A stretch of 64,000 bases of DNA from Verrucomicrobiota bacterium (lineage in GTDB: Bacteria; Verrucomicrobiota; Verrucomicrobiia; Opitutales; Opitutaceae). The stretch spans positions 124,001 to 188,000 of the forward strand of contig JAEWQP010000004.1 of NCBI GenBank assembly GCA_023399155.1, given 5' to 3'. Positions 35,136 to 43,620 of the stretch are shown here, piece by piece (position 1 is the first letter of the stretch; every line of letters starts with the position of its first letter). A program made the position numbers and the translations under genes. The notes under the pieces are model-generated. The model saw only the letters and a program-made list of their open reading frames with translations, searched no databases and had not been told where the DNA came from.

Positions 35136-36089
35136 TTACTTCGCGGAGACGGCCTTGCGGACGTCATCGAGCTGGCCGGCGGAACCGAGCAGCTGGTTGC
35201 GCGAGGCGATGAACTTCGCGTACTCGTCGATGAAGATCTTGCCCGGCGGGCGGAAGTCGAACTCCTGCGGCTTGTCGCGGAAGAACTCGCGGTGCACGCG
35301 GGTCCAGACGAGGCGGCCGTCGGTGTCGATGTTGATCTTCGTCACGCCGAGCTTGGCGGCCGGGAGATACTCGTTCACATCGACGCCCATCGAGTCCTTG
35401 ATCTGGCCACCCGCGGCGTTGATGCGGTCGACCTCCTCCTTCGGAACCGAGGACGAGCCGTGCATGACGAGCGGGAAGCCGGGCATGCGGGACTTGATCT
35501 TCTCGAGCACATCGAAGTGCAGGGACTGCTTGCCCTTGAACTTGAACGCGCCGTGCGAGGTGCCGATCGCGCAGGCGAGGGAGTCGCAGCCCGTCTTCTT
35601 CACGAAGTCCTCGGCCTCAGCCGGGTTGGTGAGCGTGGCGTGACCGTCCTCGACCTTGATGTCCTCCTCGACGCCGCCGAGCATACCGAGCTCGGCCTCG
35701 ACGGAGAGACCCTTCTTGTGCGCGGCCTCGACGACGCGCTTCGTGATCTCGACGTTCTTGTCGAACGGATCGTGGGAAGCGTCGATCATCACCGAGCTGT
35801 AGAAGCCGGAATTGATGCAGTCGTAGCAGGTTTCCTCATCACCGTGGTCGAGGTGAACGGCGAACACCGCTTCCGGGAAGATGTCGTCGGCGGCGCGGAT
35901 GATCGCCTCGAGCATCTTCTTGTCGGTGTATTTGCGGGCGCCCTTCGAGATCTGGATGATGAAGGGGGCCTTCGACTGGATGCAGCCTTTGAACAGGCCC
36001 ATGGCCTGCTCGGCGTTGTTGATATTGTAGGCGCCGATGGCGTACTTGCCGTAGGCGTGCTTGAACAGCTGGGCCGTGGTGACGATCAT
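35136..36089 (-). CDS. fba: Class II fructose-bisphosphate aldolase
   Basis: A 317-residue zinc-dependent aldolase that splits or forms fructose 1,6-bisphosphate in glycolysis and gluconeogenesis. Metal and catalytic motifs are visible: Val-His-Leu-Asp-His-Gly-Asp with the catalytic Asp and first His; Ser-Val-Glu-Ala-Glu-Leu-Gly; Ile-Gly-Thr-Ser-His-Gly-Ala with a zinc His; Val-Met-His-Gly-Ser-Ser-Ser-Val-Pro; and Asn-Ile-Asp-Thr-Asp-Gly-Arg. The sequence type resembles the long-known clostridial/Bacteroidetes variety rather than E. coli FbaA. ATG 36089 is preferred to the in-frame TTG four codons upstream. A strong terminator follows and a repeat element lies upstream. Confidence 0.94.
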   Translation of the reverse strand: MIVTTAQLFKHAYGKYAIGAYNINNAEQAMGLFKGCIQSKAPFIIQISKGARKYTDKKMLEAIIRAADDIFPEAVFAVHLDHGDEETCYDCINSGFYSSVMIDASHDPFDKNVEITKRVVEAAHKKGLSVEAELGMLGGVEEDIKVEDGHATLTNPAEAEDFVKKTGCDSLACAIGTSHGAFKFKGKQSLHFDVLEKIKSRMPGFPLVMHGSSSVPKEEVDRINAAGGQIKDSMGVDVNEYLPAAKLGVTKINIDTDGRLVWTRVHREFFRDKPQEFDFRPPGKIFIDEYAKFIASRNQLLGSAGQLDDVRKAVSAK

Positions 36090-36190
36090 GGGAAAGGGCA
36101 ACTAATGCACGGCGCGCCGCGGATGTGTCAAGGCCAGCACCCGGCCCGGCAAGAAAAGGGGAGGGGACCGCAAGAAAGGCTGAGTTGGGT

Positions 36191-36365
36191 CACAGAGGGG
36201 ACCGAGGAGACACAGAGTCCACGGAGCGGCCGGTAGGGCGGCTTCTCCGAAACCGCCGCCGAGGGTCGCAGATCCTGCGAAGGGCGGAAGATCTTTCGTC
36301 GACGCAGCGCGTTCGGAGATCGCGCCCGACCTCTGTCGTCTCTGTGCCCTCTGTGTCCTCTGTGG
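36191..36365. repeat. CACAGAGG-bounded interspersed element, copy 1
   Basis: The gap between the aldolase and topoisomerase starts holds a left end of CACAGAGG-type microrepeats (36191-36222) and a right end of the reverse pattern CTCTGTGCCCTCTGTGTCC (about 36331-36365). The middle carries a GGTAGGGCGGCTTCTCCGAAACCGCC hairpin that also resembles sequence at 52374-52402. Related elements are at 44763-45244 and 46301-46522. Confidence 0.7.
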
Positions 36366-36401
36366 TTCAATGCTGATCCCGCAGAGGTCGGTTCGGCCGC
36401 G

Positions 36402-39224
36402 TTACCGCGGCGGGAACTCGAAATCGGCCTTCGCCTTGTTGGCGCTCAGGACGAGATAGGCACTGAACTTCGAGCCGCGCTTGGAGACGAAGCCCTCGAT
36501 CAGGTTCGTGCGGCCGTGGTCGAGGAGGTTGTGCACTTCGCCGAGCGGGATCTCGAGCTGGCAGATCGCGCGCGCCATCTTGAACACCACGCGGCCCTCG
36601 GGCTTGCGCACGAAATAGCCTTCGTCGGTCATCACCAACTCGGCGCCGTCGTGCGCCTTGCTCGAGCCAACGGGCTTGGCGTTCGTGAGGTCGACCTGCT
36701 TGCGCGGGGCGCGCTGCTTGCCGCCCTCCTTCGGTTCCTTTTTCTCGCGCGGCGGAAACTCCCAGCCGATCTTGGCACCGTTGCGCAGGAGCATGGCATC
36801 AAACGGGCGGCCACGCTTGGAAGTGAAGCCCTTGATCACCTCGGTCTTGCCCTGCTCCACGAGCTGGATCGCGTGCTGCGGCTCGATCGGTTTCTGGCAC
36901 ATGAGCCGGCCGACGCTGAAGGTCTGCTTCCAGCCGTCGCCCTCGCGCTCGCGCAGGATGTAGTTGGTCGGCGCCTCGCACAGCTCCGCGCCAGTTTTCG
37001 GGTCGGTCCAGAAGGGCGTGAGCTCGTTGACGTCGACCTTGTTGCCGAAATCGAGTTCGACCTTCTTCTTCGCCTCGTCCTTCGGATCCGGGATGAGGCG
37101 CAACTTGGCGGGAAAGCGATTCCCCGTGCGGGGCGAGACGAAGCCGTCGAGCGGACCGATCTCACCCTTGTCGACGAGTTCGCGGATCTCGCTTTCGTCC
37201 ATCTTGCGGCCGGTGATCACCTTGTAGACGGCGAGGACGCCGTCCTGCGACTTGTAAGCGCGCAGCGTCTCGAGCATCGGCTTGCCGTCGGTCGGCGAGA
37301 GGATGTCGGTGACGCGCGAGTTGGACTCGTCCTCCTCGAAGTTCTTCGTGCGGTCGACGATGCCCTTCGTCACGTCGACGATCTCCGCCATGAACTGCTC
37401 GCGGGAGAATTTGCCGTGCTCGATCTGGCGCAGCTTGTACTCCCACTCGCCGGTCATGTTCGGCTTGGTCAACGCCTCCGCCTGCACGGCGGCGAGAAAC
37501 TCCAGGAGCTGCTCGGCCTTGGCGGTCGGCACGAGCTCGCGTTGCTGGCGCTCCATGTATTTCTGGTTGATCAGCCCGTCGATGGTGTCGGCGCGCGTGG
37601 CCGGGGTGCCCAGGCCGCGTTCCTTCATGGCCTCGGCGAGCTCCTCGTCGTCGACCAGCTTGCCGGCGCCCTCCATGGCGGAGAGCAGCGTCGCTTCCGT
37701 GTAGCGCGGCGGCGGCTTGGTCGACTCCTCGTGGAGCCTGGCGTCGACGGTTTTCGCGGACGCCCTGTCCTCCGGGACAAGCGCGGGCAGCACCTTGTCC
37801 TTGCCGTCCGGCTTGTCCTTGCCGTCGCCGCCTGCGGAGTCGTCCTCGACCGCGGTGCGGCCGTAGACGGCGAGCCAGCCGGGGGAGGTGAGCACCTTGC
37901 CCTCTGTCTTGAACTCGTGAATACCCGCGACCGTGCTGATGCGCGTGGTCACGTCGAACTCCGCCGCCGGGTGGAATGCGGCCACGAAGCGGCGCGCGAT
38001 CATGTCGAACACCTTCGCCTCCATCTCATCGAGATGATGGTGGGAGGCGTCGACCGGCGTCGGGATGATGGCGAAGTGGTCGGAGATCTGGGCGTTGTTG
38101 AAGATGCGCTTGTTCGGGCGCACCCAGCCGGCGTCGAGCACCGTGGCGGCGTGGGTTGCGAGATCGCCCTGCAACGCCTGGAGCGTCTGTCGCACGGTGG
38201 GGATGTAGTCCTCCGGCAGCGCGCGCGAGTCCGTGCGCGGGTAGGTGATCATCTTGTGCCGCTCGTAGAGCGCCTGGGCGATCTGGAGCGTGCGGCGCGC
38301 GGAGAGGCCGAAGCGGTTGTTGGCCTCGCGCTGCAGGGTGGTGAGGTCGTAGAGGCGCGGCGCGATCTGCGTGGCGGCCTTCTTCTCCTCGCGCACGGCG
38401 GCGGCGGGTGTGCCCTGGCAGGCCTTGTGGACGGTTTCCGCTGCGGCCTTGTCCCAGAGGCGGTCGACGCGGTCGTGCTCATCGCCCTCGGCCTTCTTGA
38501 ATCGGGGACGCTGATACACGCCCTCGTAGCGGCCCTTTGTGACCTCGAAAGTGGCAGTGACGCGCCAGTAGCCGCGGGGCTTGAAGTTGCGGATCTCCAG
38601 CTCGCGGGCGAAGACGATCGCGAGGGTGGGCGTCTGCACGCGGCCGACCGAGGCGACGTTGCCGGCGCGCGAGCCGAACATGCGCTTGGTGAGCGCGCGC
38701 GTGCCGTTGATCCCGATGAGCCAGTCGCTTTCGCTGCGGCAGCGGGCCGCGTCGGCCAGGCCGGCCATCTGCTGGCCGTCGCGCAGGTTCTTGAACGCCT
38801 CGCGGATGCCGTCGGGCGTCATCGTCTGCATCCAGGCGCGCTTGACCGGCAGCTTGCACTTCGCGAGCTGACAGATGTAGGTGAAAATCAACTCGCCCTC
38901 GCGCCCGGCGTCACAGGCGTTGATCACGTCCTTGATGTCTTTGCGGGCGAGGAGCTTTTTCAGGAGCGCGAAGCGGTCCTTCGAGCTGTCGATCGGCTTG
39001 AGGCCGAACTTGTCCGGGATGATCGGCAGGGTCTCGAGCCGCCAGAAGCCGTATTTCTTCTTGTCGATGTCCTCCGGCATCTCGAGCTCCACGAGGTGGC
39101 CCACGGCGGAGGAGATCACATACTCGTCGTTCTCATAGACATCGCCGTGCTTGGGCACTTTCCCGAGCGCGCGTGCGAGGTCGGCGGCGACGCTGGGTTT
39201 TTCGGCGATGATGAGTGTCTTCAT
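36402..39224 (-). CDS. topB: Type IA DNA topoisomerase (topoisomerase III type)
   Basis: A 940-residue type IA topoisomerase, which relaxes negative supercoils and decatenates DNA by single-strand passage. The TOPRIM domain starts Ile-Ile-Ala-Glu-Lys-Pro-Ser-Val-Ala and includes Asp-Ala-Gly-Arg-Glu-Gly-Glu; the catalytic tyrosine is Tyr328 in Ile-Thr-Tyr-Pro-Arg-Thr-Asp-Ser. The core ends near residue 600. Instead of zinc ribbons the C-terminal ~300 residues hold three related repeats, each with Gly-Phe-Val/Thr-Ser-x-Arg-Gly-x-x-Phe-x-Ala near residues 694, 810 and 917. E. coli TopB has 653 residues, so this is a much longer version. ATG 39224 is preferred over an in-frame TTG two codons earlier. 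Confidence 0.9.
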   Translation of the reverse strand: MKTLIIAEKPSVAADLARALGKVPKHGDVYENDEYVISSAVGHLVELEMPEDIDKKKYGFWRLETLPIIPDKFGLKPIDSSKDRFALLKKLLARKDIKDVINACDAGREGELIFTYICQLAKCKLPVKRAWMQTMTPDGIREAFKNLRDGQQMAGLADAARCRSESDWLIGINGTRALTKRMFGSRAGNVASVGRVQTPTLAIVFARELEIRNFKPRGYWRVTATFEVTKGRYEGVYQRPRFKKAEGDEHDRVDRLWDKAAAETVHKACQGTPAAAVREEKKAATQIAPRLYDLTTLQREANNRFGLSARRTLQIAQALYERHKMITYPRTDSRALPEDYIPTVRQTLQALQGDLATHAATVLDAGWVRPNKRIFNNAQISDHFAIIPTPVDASHHHLDEMEAKVFDMIARRFVAAFHPAAEFDVTTRISTVAGIHEFKTEGKVLTSPGWLAVYGRTAVEDDSAGGDGKDKPDGKDKVLPALVPEDRASAKTVDARLHEESTKPPPRYTEATLLSAMEGAGKLVDDEELAEAMKERGLGTPATRADTIDGLINQKYMERQQRELVPTAKAEQLLEFLAAVQAEALTKPNMTGEWEYKLRQIEHGKFSREQFMAEIVDVTKGIVDRTKNFEEDESNSRVTDILSPTDGKPMLETLRAYKSQDGVLAVYKVITGRKMDESEIRELVDKGEIGPLDGFVSPRTGNRFPAKLRLIPDPKDEAKKKVELDFGNKVDVNELTPFWTDPKTGAELCEAPTNYILREREGDGWKQTFSVGRLMCQKPIEPQHAIQLVEQGKTEVIKGFTSKRGRPFDAMLLRNGAKIGWEFPPREKKEPKEGGKQRAPRKQVDLTNAKPVGSSKAHDGAELVMTDEGYFVRKPEGRVVFKMARAICQLEIPLGEVHNLLDHGRTNLIEGFVSKRGSKFSAYLVLSANKAKADFEFPPR

Positions 39225-39401
39225 TGGCAACGGAGTGCAGGAGGGGCGTGGTGCGTGCGGAGAAAGGCACGAACCCGCCGGTCGGGTGTGAAGGTCGGGG
39301 AAAAGGTCCTTGGGCGGCCTCTTGTCAACCCTCTTGGCTTTTGCACCAGCGATCCGCGTTCCTACGGAACGCGGAAAATCCGGCGCCGCGCGCCGCTCCG
39401 T

Positions 39402-40592
39402 CTACTCGGGCAAAAAGCGCCAGATCGCATGGAGCAAACACACGTTGCCCAGGATCCATCGCCAGGCGAAGGAGCGGTCGCGCGGGAGCGTGAGGTTGTA
39501 GGCGAACGTCAATGGCAGGCACGCCCGCGCCACGGCCCAGTAGCCGTTCCAGACGGCATCGCCGAGCACCCAGAACAGCACGGCGAACGGGAGCGCCATG
39601 CGCACCCACGGCGACGGGGCGTTCCACTGACGCAGAATCGAGACCGACTGCCACGAGAAACTGGCGATGGCGATCAGGCCAAAGAGGTGCCGCGAGTCGA
39701 GATCCCCGGCGGCGATCGCGCCGGCCCAGCGCATCCCATGCTCGGCGATGGCGAAGCCAGGCCAGTCGAAGTTGGCGCGACCAAGAGGATCAACTCCCGA
39801 TACGCGCCCGTAGAGCCAGGCGGCCAGAAGAAACACCGGAGTAGCGACGATCACGCCGTGCACGACATGGGCCTTCCAACTCGCACGATCGCCCCAAGGA
39901 CGGAGATCGAGCGCGGCGACGGAGAACACCGCGGTCTCGCGCGCGAGTGCCGTGACGGCGAGCAGCCCCGCCGCCGTGCGCGGCCGCCGTCGTCGAGCGA
40001 GATCGATCGCGACGAGTGTCAACAACACCGCAGGAAGATCCGTCAGGGCCATGCGAACGCTGTCGAGTGTACCCAGGCCAAGCATGCAGCCGAGCCACAC
40101 CGCCGTGCCGCGCAAGTCCACTGGATCAATGATGCGCCAGAGCAACCCGCACGCGAGCAGCCAGGCCAGCACGTTGATCCCCGCGTAGATATGCAGCGTG
40201 CGCCAGGCGTCGCCGCCGCCGAGGAGGTGGGCGAGCGCCGGAAGCAGGACGCGGCGCAGGCGATAGCCGGGATTGTCGAGCGCTTCGTGCAGGGATCGGT
40301 CGGTGACATCCCCCGCCACGGCCATCTGGCCGTAGAACTGCCCGTCGTAGCCGCGGTTCGGCTTGTCCGCCAAAGGCAGCGCGGCGACCTCGGGGATCCG
40401 GCGGTCGCGATACTCCTCTCCGAAGCGCAGCAACGACGTGAAGCCGGTCCGCTCGTCCCAGCGCACGGCCACCATCGACAGCACGAAGAGCACGGTGGCC
40501 CACGCGATCACGCGCGGAAGGATCGGCGCGGTACGCGAAACGGGCGACGAAGTCGCGTCGCTCCTGGGAGTGACTTCGTCGCCCGTGATCAT
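39402..40592 (-). CDS. Polytopic membrane protein of unknown function (possible glycosyltransferase-like)
   Basis: A 396-residue protein with about nine or ten hydrophobic segments. The first loop carries Arg-Gly-Tyr-Asp-Gly-Gln-Phe-Tyr-Gly-Gln-Met-Ala, a motif found in families of bacterial membrane proteins that resemble GT-C type mannosyl- or arabinosyltransferases. The acidic Asp in Tyr-Asp-Gly could be catalytic. The predicted first 14 residues are coded by a perfect inverted repeat (40541-40585), so the real start may be internal, for example the Val-Ile-Ala-Trp just before the first helix. It lies 19 bases downstream of the aminotransferase gene on the same strand. The assignment is tentative. 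Confidence 0.6.
   Translation of the reverse strand: MITGDEVTPRSDATSSPVSRTAPILPRVIAWATVLFVLSMVAVRWDERTGFTSLLRFGEEYRDRRIPEVAALPLADKPNRGYDGQFYGQMAVAGDVTDRSLHEALDNPGYRLRRVLLPALAHLLGGGDAWRTLHIYAGINVLAWLLACGLLWRIIDPVDLRGTAVWLGCMLGLGTLDSVRMALTDLPAVLLTLVAIDLARRRRPRTAAGLLAVTALARETAVFSVAALDLRPWGDRASWKAHVVHGVIVATPVFLLAAWLYGRVSGVDPLGRANFDWPGFAIAEHGMRWAGAIAAGDLDSRHLFGLIAIASFSWQSVSILRQWNAPSPWVRMALPFAVLFWVLGDAVWNGYWAVARACLPLTFAYNLTLPRDRSFAWRWILGNVCLLHAIWRFLPE
40541..40585. repeat. REP-like inverted repeat at the aminotransferase/membrane protein junction
   Basis: Perfect 14-base arms (40541-40554 CGGGCGACGAAGTC and 40572-40585 GACTTCGTCGCCCG) with a 17-base loop. The stem overlaps the first codons of the membrane-protein frame and lies 26 bases past the aminotransferase stop, so it may serve as its terminator or as a processed hairpin. 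Confidence 0.75.
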
Positions 40593-40610
40593 CGCGAGCC
40601 TGGCGGCCGC

Positions 40611-41714
40611 TCAGCTCGCGAGCTTCGGCGTCTCGGCGATGGTGGCGTCGAGATTGTCGAGGAGGGCCTTCATCGTGACCTCCGTCTCGTCGCCCATGTT
40701 GGAGATGCGGAACGTCTTGCCCTTGAGTTTGCCGTAGCCGCCGTCGATCACCATCGCGTACTTGGACTTCAACGTCTTGTTCAACGCGGCGAGATCGAGG
40801 TTGAGCGTGTTGACGAAGCAGTTGAGGGTGATTGAGCCGAACTGCGGCTCGGGCAGGAGCTTGAAGCCTTTCGCAAATCCCCAGTCGCGCACCATCGTAT
40901 TCAGGCGGGCGTGACGAGCGTAGCGGTTCTCCAGGCCCTCGGCCTGGATGTCCTCGAGCTTGGACTTGAGGGCATAGATCAGCGGCAGCACCGGCGTGCT
41001 CGGCGTGTTGTTCTTCTCGTGGTTCGCCTGGAACTCCACGAAATCGAAATAGTAGCCGCGGTCCGCGACGGTTTTCGCGCGCTCGAGGGCCCGTTTGGAT
41101 ACGGAGAGGAGCGAGAGGCCCGGCGGCAGGGCGAGCGCCTTCTGCGAACCGGTGAGGAGGACGTCGATGCCGAGCTCGTCCTTCTTGATCGGCACGGCCG
41201 AGAACGAGCTCACGCTGTCGACAATCGAGAACACCTCGGGGAACTCGCGCACGACCTTCATGACCGCCGCGAGATCGCTCATCGTGCCGGCCGACGTTTC
41301 ATTGTGAATGAGCGTGATCGAGTCGTACTGGCCCGAGGACAGTTCCTTGCGGACGGCCTCGGGATCGACGGGTTTGCCCCAGTCGAACTTGAGCGCACCG
41401 GCCTGGCGGCCGAGGCGCAGGGCGACGTCGTTCCACTTGTCGGAGAAGGCGCCGTTCATGCAGTTCAGCACCTTCTTCTTCGTGAGATTGCGCACGGAAC
41501 CCTCCATCACGCCCCAGGCGCTGCTCGTGCTCAGGTAGACCGGGTCCTGCGTGTACATCAGGGCCTGGAGCTGGGGCTGCATGGACGAGTAGAGCGCGGC
41601 GAAGTCGGTGCTGCGGTGACCAATCATGGGCGTGGTCATCGCCTGCAGTGTCTTTTCCGAGACCTGGATCGGGCCCGGAATGTACAGTTTGTAGGACTTG
41701 CTTGCGGTGGACAT
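40611..41714 (-). CDS. Class V PLP-dependent aminotransferase (serine/alanine-glyoxylate type)
   Basis: A 367-residue fold-type I aminotransferase of class V. It opens with Ile-Pro-Gly-Pro-Ile-Gln-Val-Ser and Met-Ile-Gly-His-Arg-Ser-Thr-Asp-Phe, carries Ser-Thr-Ser-Ser-Ala-Trp-Gly for cofactor phosphate, Ile-Val-Asp-Ser-Val-Ser-Ser as the PLP-ring aspartate strand, and the Schiff-base lysine in Thr-Gly-Ser-Gln-Lys-Ala-Leu. Families with this pattern include alanine:glyoxylate and serine:pyruvate aminotransferases and, in some bacteria, an enzyme that replaces SerC in serine synthesis; the sequence does not decide among them. ATG 41714 begins the conserved part. It precedes a polytopic membrane protein. 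Confidence 0.9.
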   Translation of the reverse strand: MSTASKSYKLYIPGPIQVSEKTLQAMTTPMIGHRSTDFAALYSSMQPQLQALMYTQDPVYLSTSSAWGVMEGSVRNLTKKKVLNCMNGAFSDKWNDVALRLGRQAGALKFDWGKPVDPEAVRKELSSGQYDSITLIHNETSAGTMSDLAAVMKVVREFPEVFSIVDSVSSFSAVPIKKDELGIDVLLTGSQKALALPPGLSLLSVSKRALERAKTVADRGYYFDFVEFQANHEKNNTPSTPVLPLIYALKSKLEDIQAEGLENRYARHARLNTMVRDWGFAKGFKLLPEPQFGSITLNCFVNTLNLDLAALNKTLKSKYAMVIDGGYGKLKGKTFRISNMGDETEVTMKALLDNLDATIAETPKLAS

Positions 41715-41910
41715 GGTGGAACGGAACGCGTGTTGCGCGGTGGCGGATGCCGCCGCGAACGGGCATGAAACGGCGCGGCGTGGTGCGGCGTCAACCCGTG
41801 AGCGCGGCCAGGCATGATGTTGCCGCGACCGGATCGCCCGCGCGGGCCTGCACCCGCGCCCCGACATGCGCCCCGCGAACCCCCGCGCACCAATCCCCGG
41901 CTCGACTCGC

Positions 41911-42130
41911 TGACCGTTCGCGTGTAACGGTCGTTACACAGATGCGGTCGGTGGGGCGCGGGCGGGGCGGGTTTCTGCGGTGGCAGGGTAAGATCGAGGG
42001 ATCCATGCGATTCATCCAGCCGACCGTTCACGTGTAACGGTCGTTACACAGCTGTGGTCGGCAGGGCGGCCGGTAGGGGTGGGTTTCTGCGCTGGCGTGA
42101 TCGAGGCGCGCGCCGGATTCGATTCGTCTC
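41911..42130. repeat. Two tandem 110-base repeats, each with a GTGTAACG-gt-CGTTACAC dyad
   Basis: The unit at 41911-42020 is followed by a diverged copy at 42021-42130. The best kept part is the first 30 bases, which contain a perfect 18-base dyad (41922-41939 and 42032-42049); the rest shares GGTCGG, GGGTTTCTGCG and ATCGAG. The second copy ends about 70 bases before the lpxK start. The dyads look like operators of a homodimeric repressor (TetR or similar), or they are ends of an interspersed repeat. Confidence 0.7.
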
Positions 42131-42201
42131 GTCTTGCCGGCTTGGACGGTGGAAGAAGTTGATGCCGTAACGCTTGGCAGCACTCATCACGCACCCGATC
42201 C

Positions 42202-43413
42202 ATGGCCGCGAACCGACTGAAGGAGACGCTCAACGAGTTCGAGCAGTTCGCGGTCGATGTCGTGTTTGACCGGCGGCATGGCAAGCGCGCGGCGGTGTTT
42301 CGCGCCTGCATGTGGAGCGCGTCGCAGCTGTTCAGCCTCATCGTGCAGCTTCGGCTCTGGCTCTACCGACAGCGCATCCTGCGCAACCACCCTCTCGGTT
42401 GCCTCGTGGTCGTGGTGGGCAACCTTACCGTCGGAGGCACCGGGAAGACTCCGGTGGTGGAGAAGTTCGCCCGCTCGCTCGCGGAGCGCGGCCGGAGGGT
42501 CGCGATCCTGAGCCGCGGCTACAAGAGCCGGGCCGAGCCGTTCTGGCGCCGCTGGTGGCGCACCATCGTGACGGGCGGCGAGCCGCCCCCGCCGCGCGTG
42601 GTCAGCGACGGCACCCAGGTGCTGCTCGATTCGGATGTCGCGGGCGACGAGCCCTACATGCTCGCGCGCAATCTGCCCGGCGTGATCGTGCTCGTGGACA
42701 AAAACCGCGTGAAGGCCGGCCACTACGCGATCCGCAAGTTCGGATGCGACACGCTCGTGCTCGACGATGGCTTTCAGTACCTGCCGATGAAAGGCCGGCT
42801 CAACCTCCTGCTCGTCGACAGCACCAATCCCTTCGGCAACGGTTACCTGCTGCCCCGCGGCATCCTGCGCGAGCCGATCAAGCACATCAAACGCGCCTCC
42901 TATATCTTCCTGACCAAGTCGAATGGACGGTTCGATCCCGAGCTCGACGCGCTGATTCGTCGCCACAAGCCGCAGGCCGACATCATCGAGTGCGCGCACC
43001 AGCCCAAGTACCTGCAGGATCTGGTCACGGGCGAGCGGCGCGACTTGTCGCATCTGAAAGGCGCACGCGTCGGGGCGTTCAGCGGCATCGCGGTGCCGGA
43101 GAGTTTCGAGGGATTTCTCCGGCGCTACGGTGCCAATCTGATCTACACGCGCCGTTTTCTCGACCACCACCGCTTCAGCGAGGACGAACTCGACAAGATC
43201 TGTGCGCAGGTCGTGGATGCAAAACTCGACTTCCTCGTCACGACCGAGAAGGACGCCGTGCGCATCGAGGAGGGCCGGCGTTTCCCGCTCCCGATCTATT
43301 ACCTGCGCCTCGAGATCGAGATCCTCAGCGGCGCCGCCGACTTCGACGAGGCGGTCGCGCGCATCTGTTTCCCGGAGACCGTGCGCGGCGGGCGGGAAGG
43401 GCTGAACGGCTGA
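42202..43413 (+). CDS. lpxK: Tetraacyldisaccharide 4'-kinase
   Basis: A 403-residue kinase that phosphorylates lipid A disaccharide at the 4' position. It has an N-terminal amphipathic/hydrophobic helix (about residues 35-60) that holds it at the inner membrane, a P-loop at Val77-Gly-Gly-Thr-Gly-Lys-Thr83, and family motifs Ser-Arg-Gly-Tyr-Lys-Ser, Val-Ser-Asp-Gly, Gly-Asp-Glu-Pro, Leu-Asp-Asp-Gly-Phe-Gln and Phe-x-Asp-His-His-x-Phe near residue 320. It is longer than E. coli LpxK (328) because of a roughly 40-residue N-terminal extension and a C-terminal tail. Its presence shows the cell makes lipid A, as expected of a Gram-negative. Other lpx genes are not here. Confidence 0.95.
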   Translation: MAANRLKETLNEFEQFAVDVVFDRRHGKRAAVFRACMWSASQLFSLIVQLRLWLYRQRILRNHPLGCLVVVVGNLTVGGTGKTPVVEKFARSLAERGRRVAILSRGYKSRAEPFWRRWWRTIVTGGEPPPPRVVSDGTQVLLDSDVAGDEPYMLARNLPGVIVLVDKNRVKAGHYAIRKFGCDTLVLDDGFQYLPMKGRLNLLLVDSTNPFGNGYLLPRGILREPIKHIKRASYIFLTKSNGRFDPELDALIRRHKPQADIIECAHQPKYLQDLVTGERRDLSHLKGARVGAFSGIAVPESFEGFLRRYGANLIYTRRFLDHHRFSEDELDKICAQVVDAKLDFLVTTEKDAVRIEEGRRFPLPIYYLRLEIEILSGAADFDEAVARICFPETVRGGREGLNG

Positions 43414-43480
43414 TGGGCTGAGAGCCGAAAGCACGCGCTGAACGCTGAGCACTGAGGGGACTGGCGAGGCGTTGAGGGTT

Positions 43481-43552
43481 GGGCGAGTCCTCTGGCCGAG
43501 CCGCGCACACGTTGAATACACTGGACGGCTCGGCCAGAGGTCTCGCCTTACC
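43481..43552. repeat. Palindromic interspersed repeat, second copy
   Basis: Left arm 43481-43502 and right arm 43527-43552 share the core GGCGAG(T/A)CCTCTGGCCGAG with the element at 15710-15786, but with a different central loop. It is bounded by lpxK and the aminopeptidase gene. Confidence 0.65.
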
Positions 43553-43620
43553 TTCCCCACCGGATCCGCCGGGCTCATTTTCGTTTCGCCGTGTGCGACG
43601 TGTAGGCATTGCATCGCGCC

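Noticed and set aside
36516..40835. 1439-codon open frame on the plus strand opposite the topoisomerase and membrane protein genes
   Set aside because: Antisense shadow in high-G+C DNA: Arg/His/Glu/Val-rich, no motifs, crosses two real genes and the gap between them.
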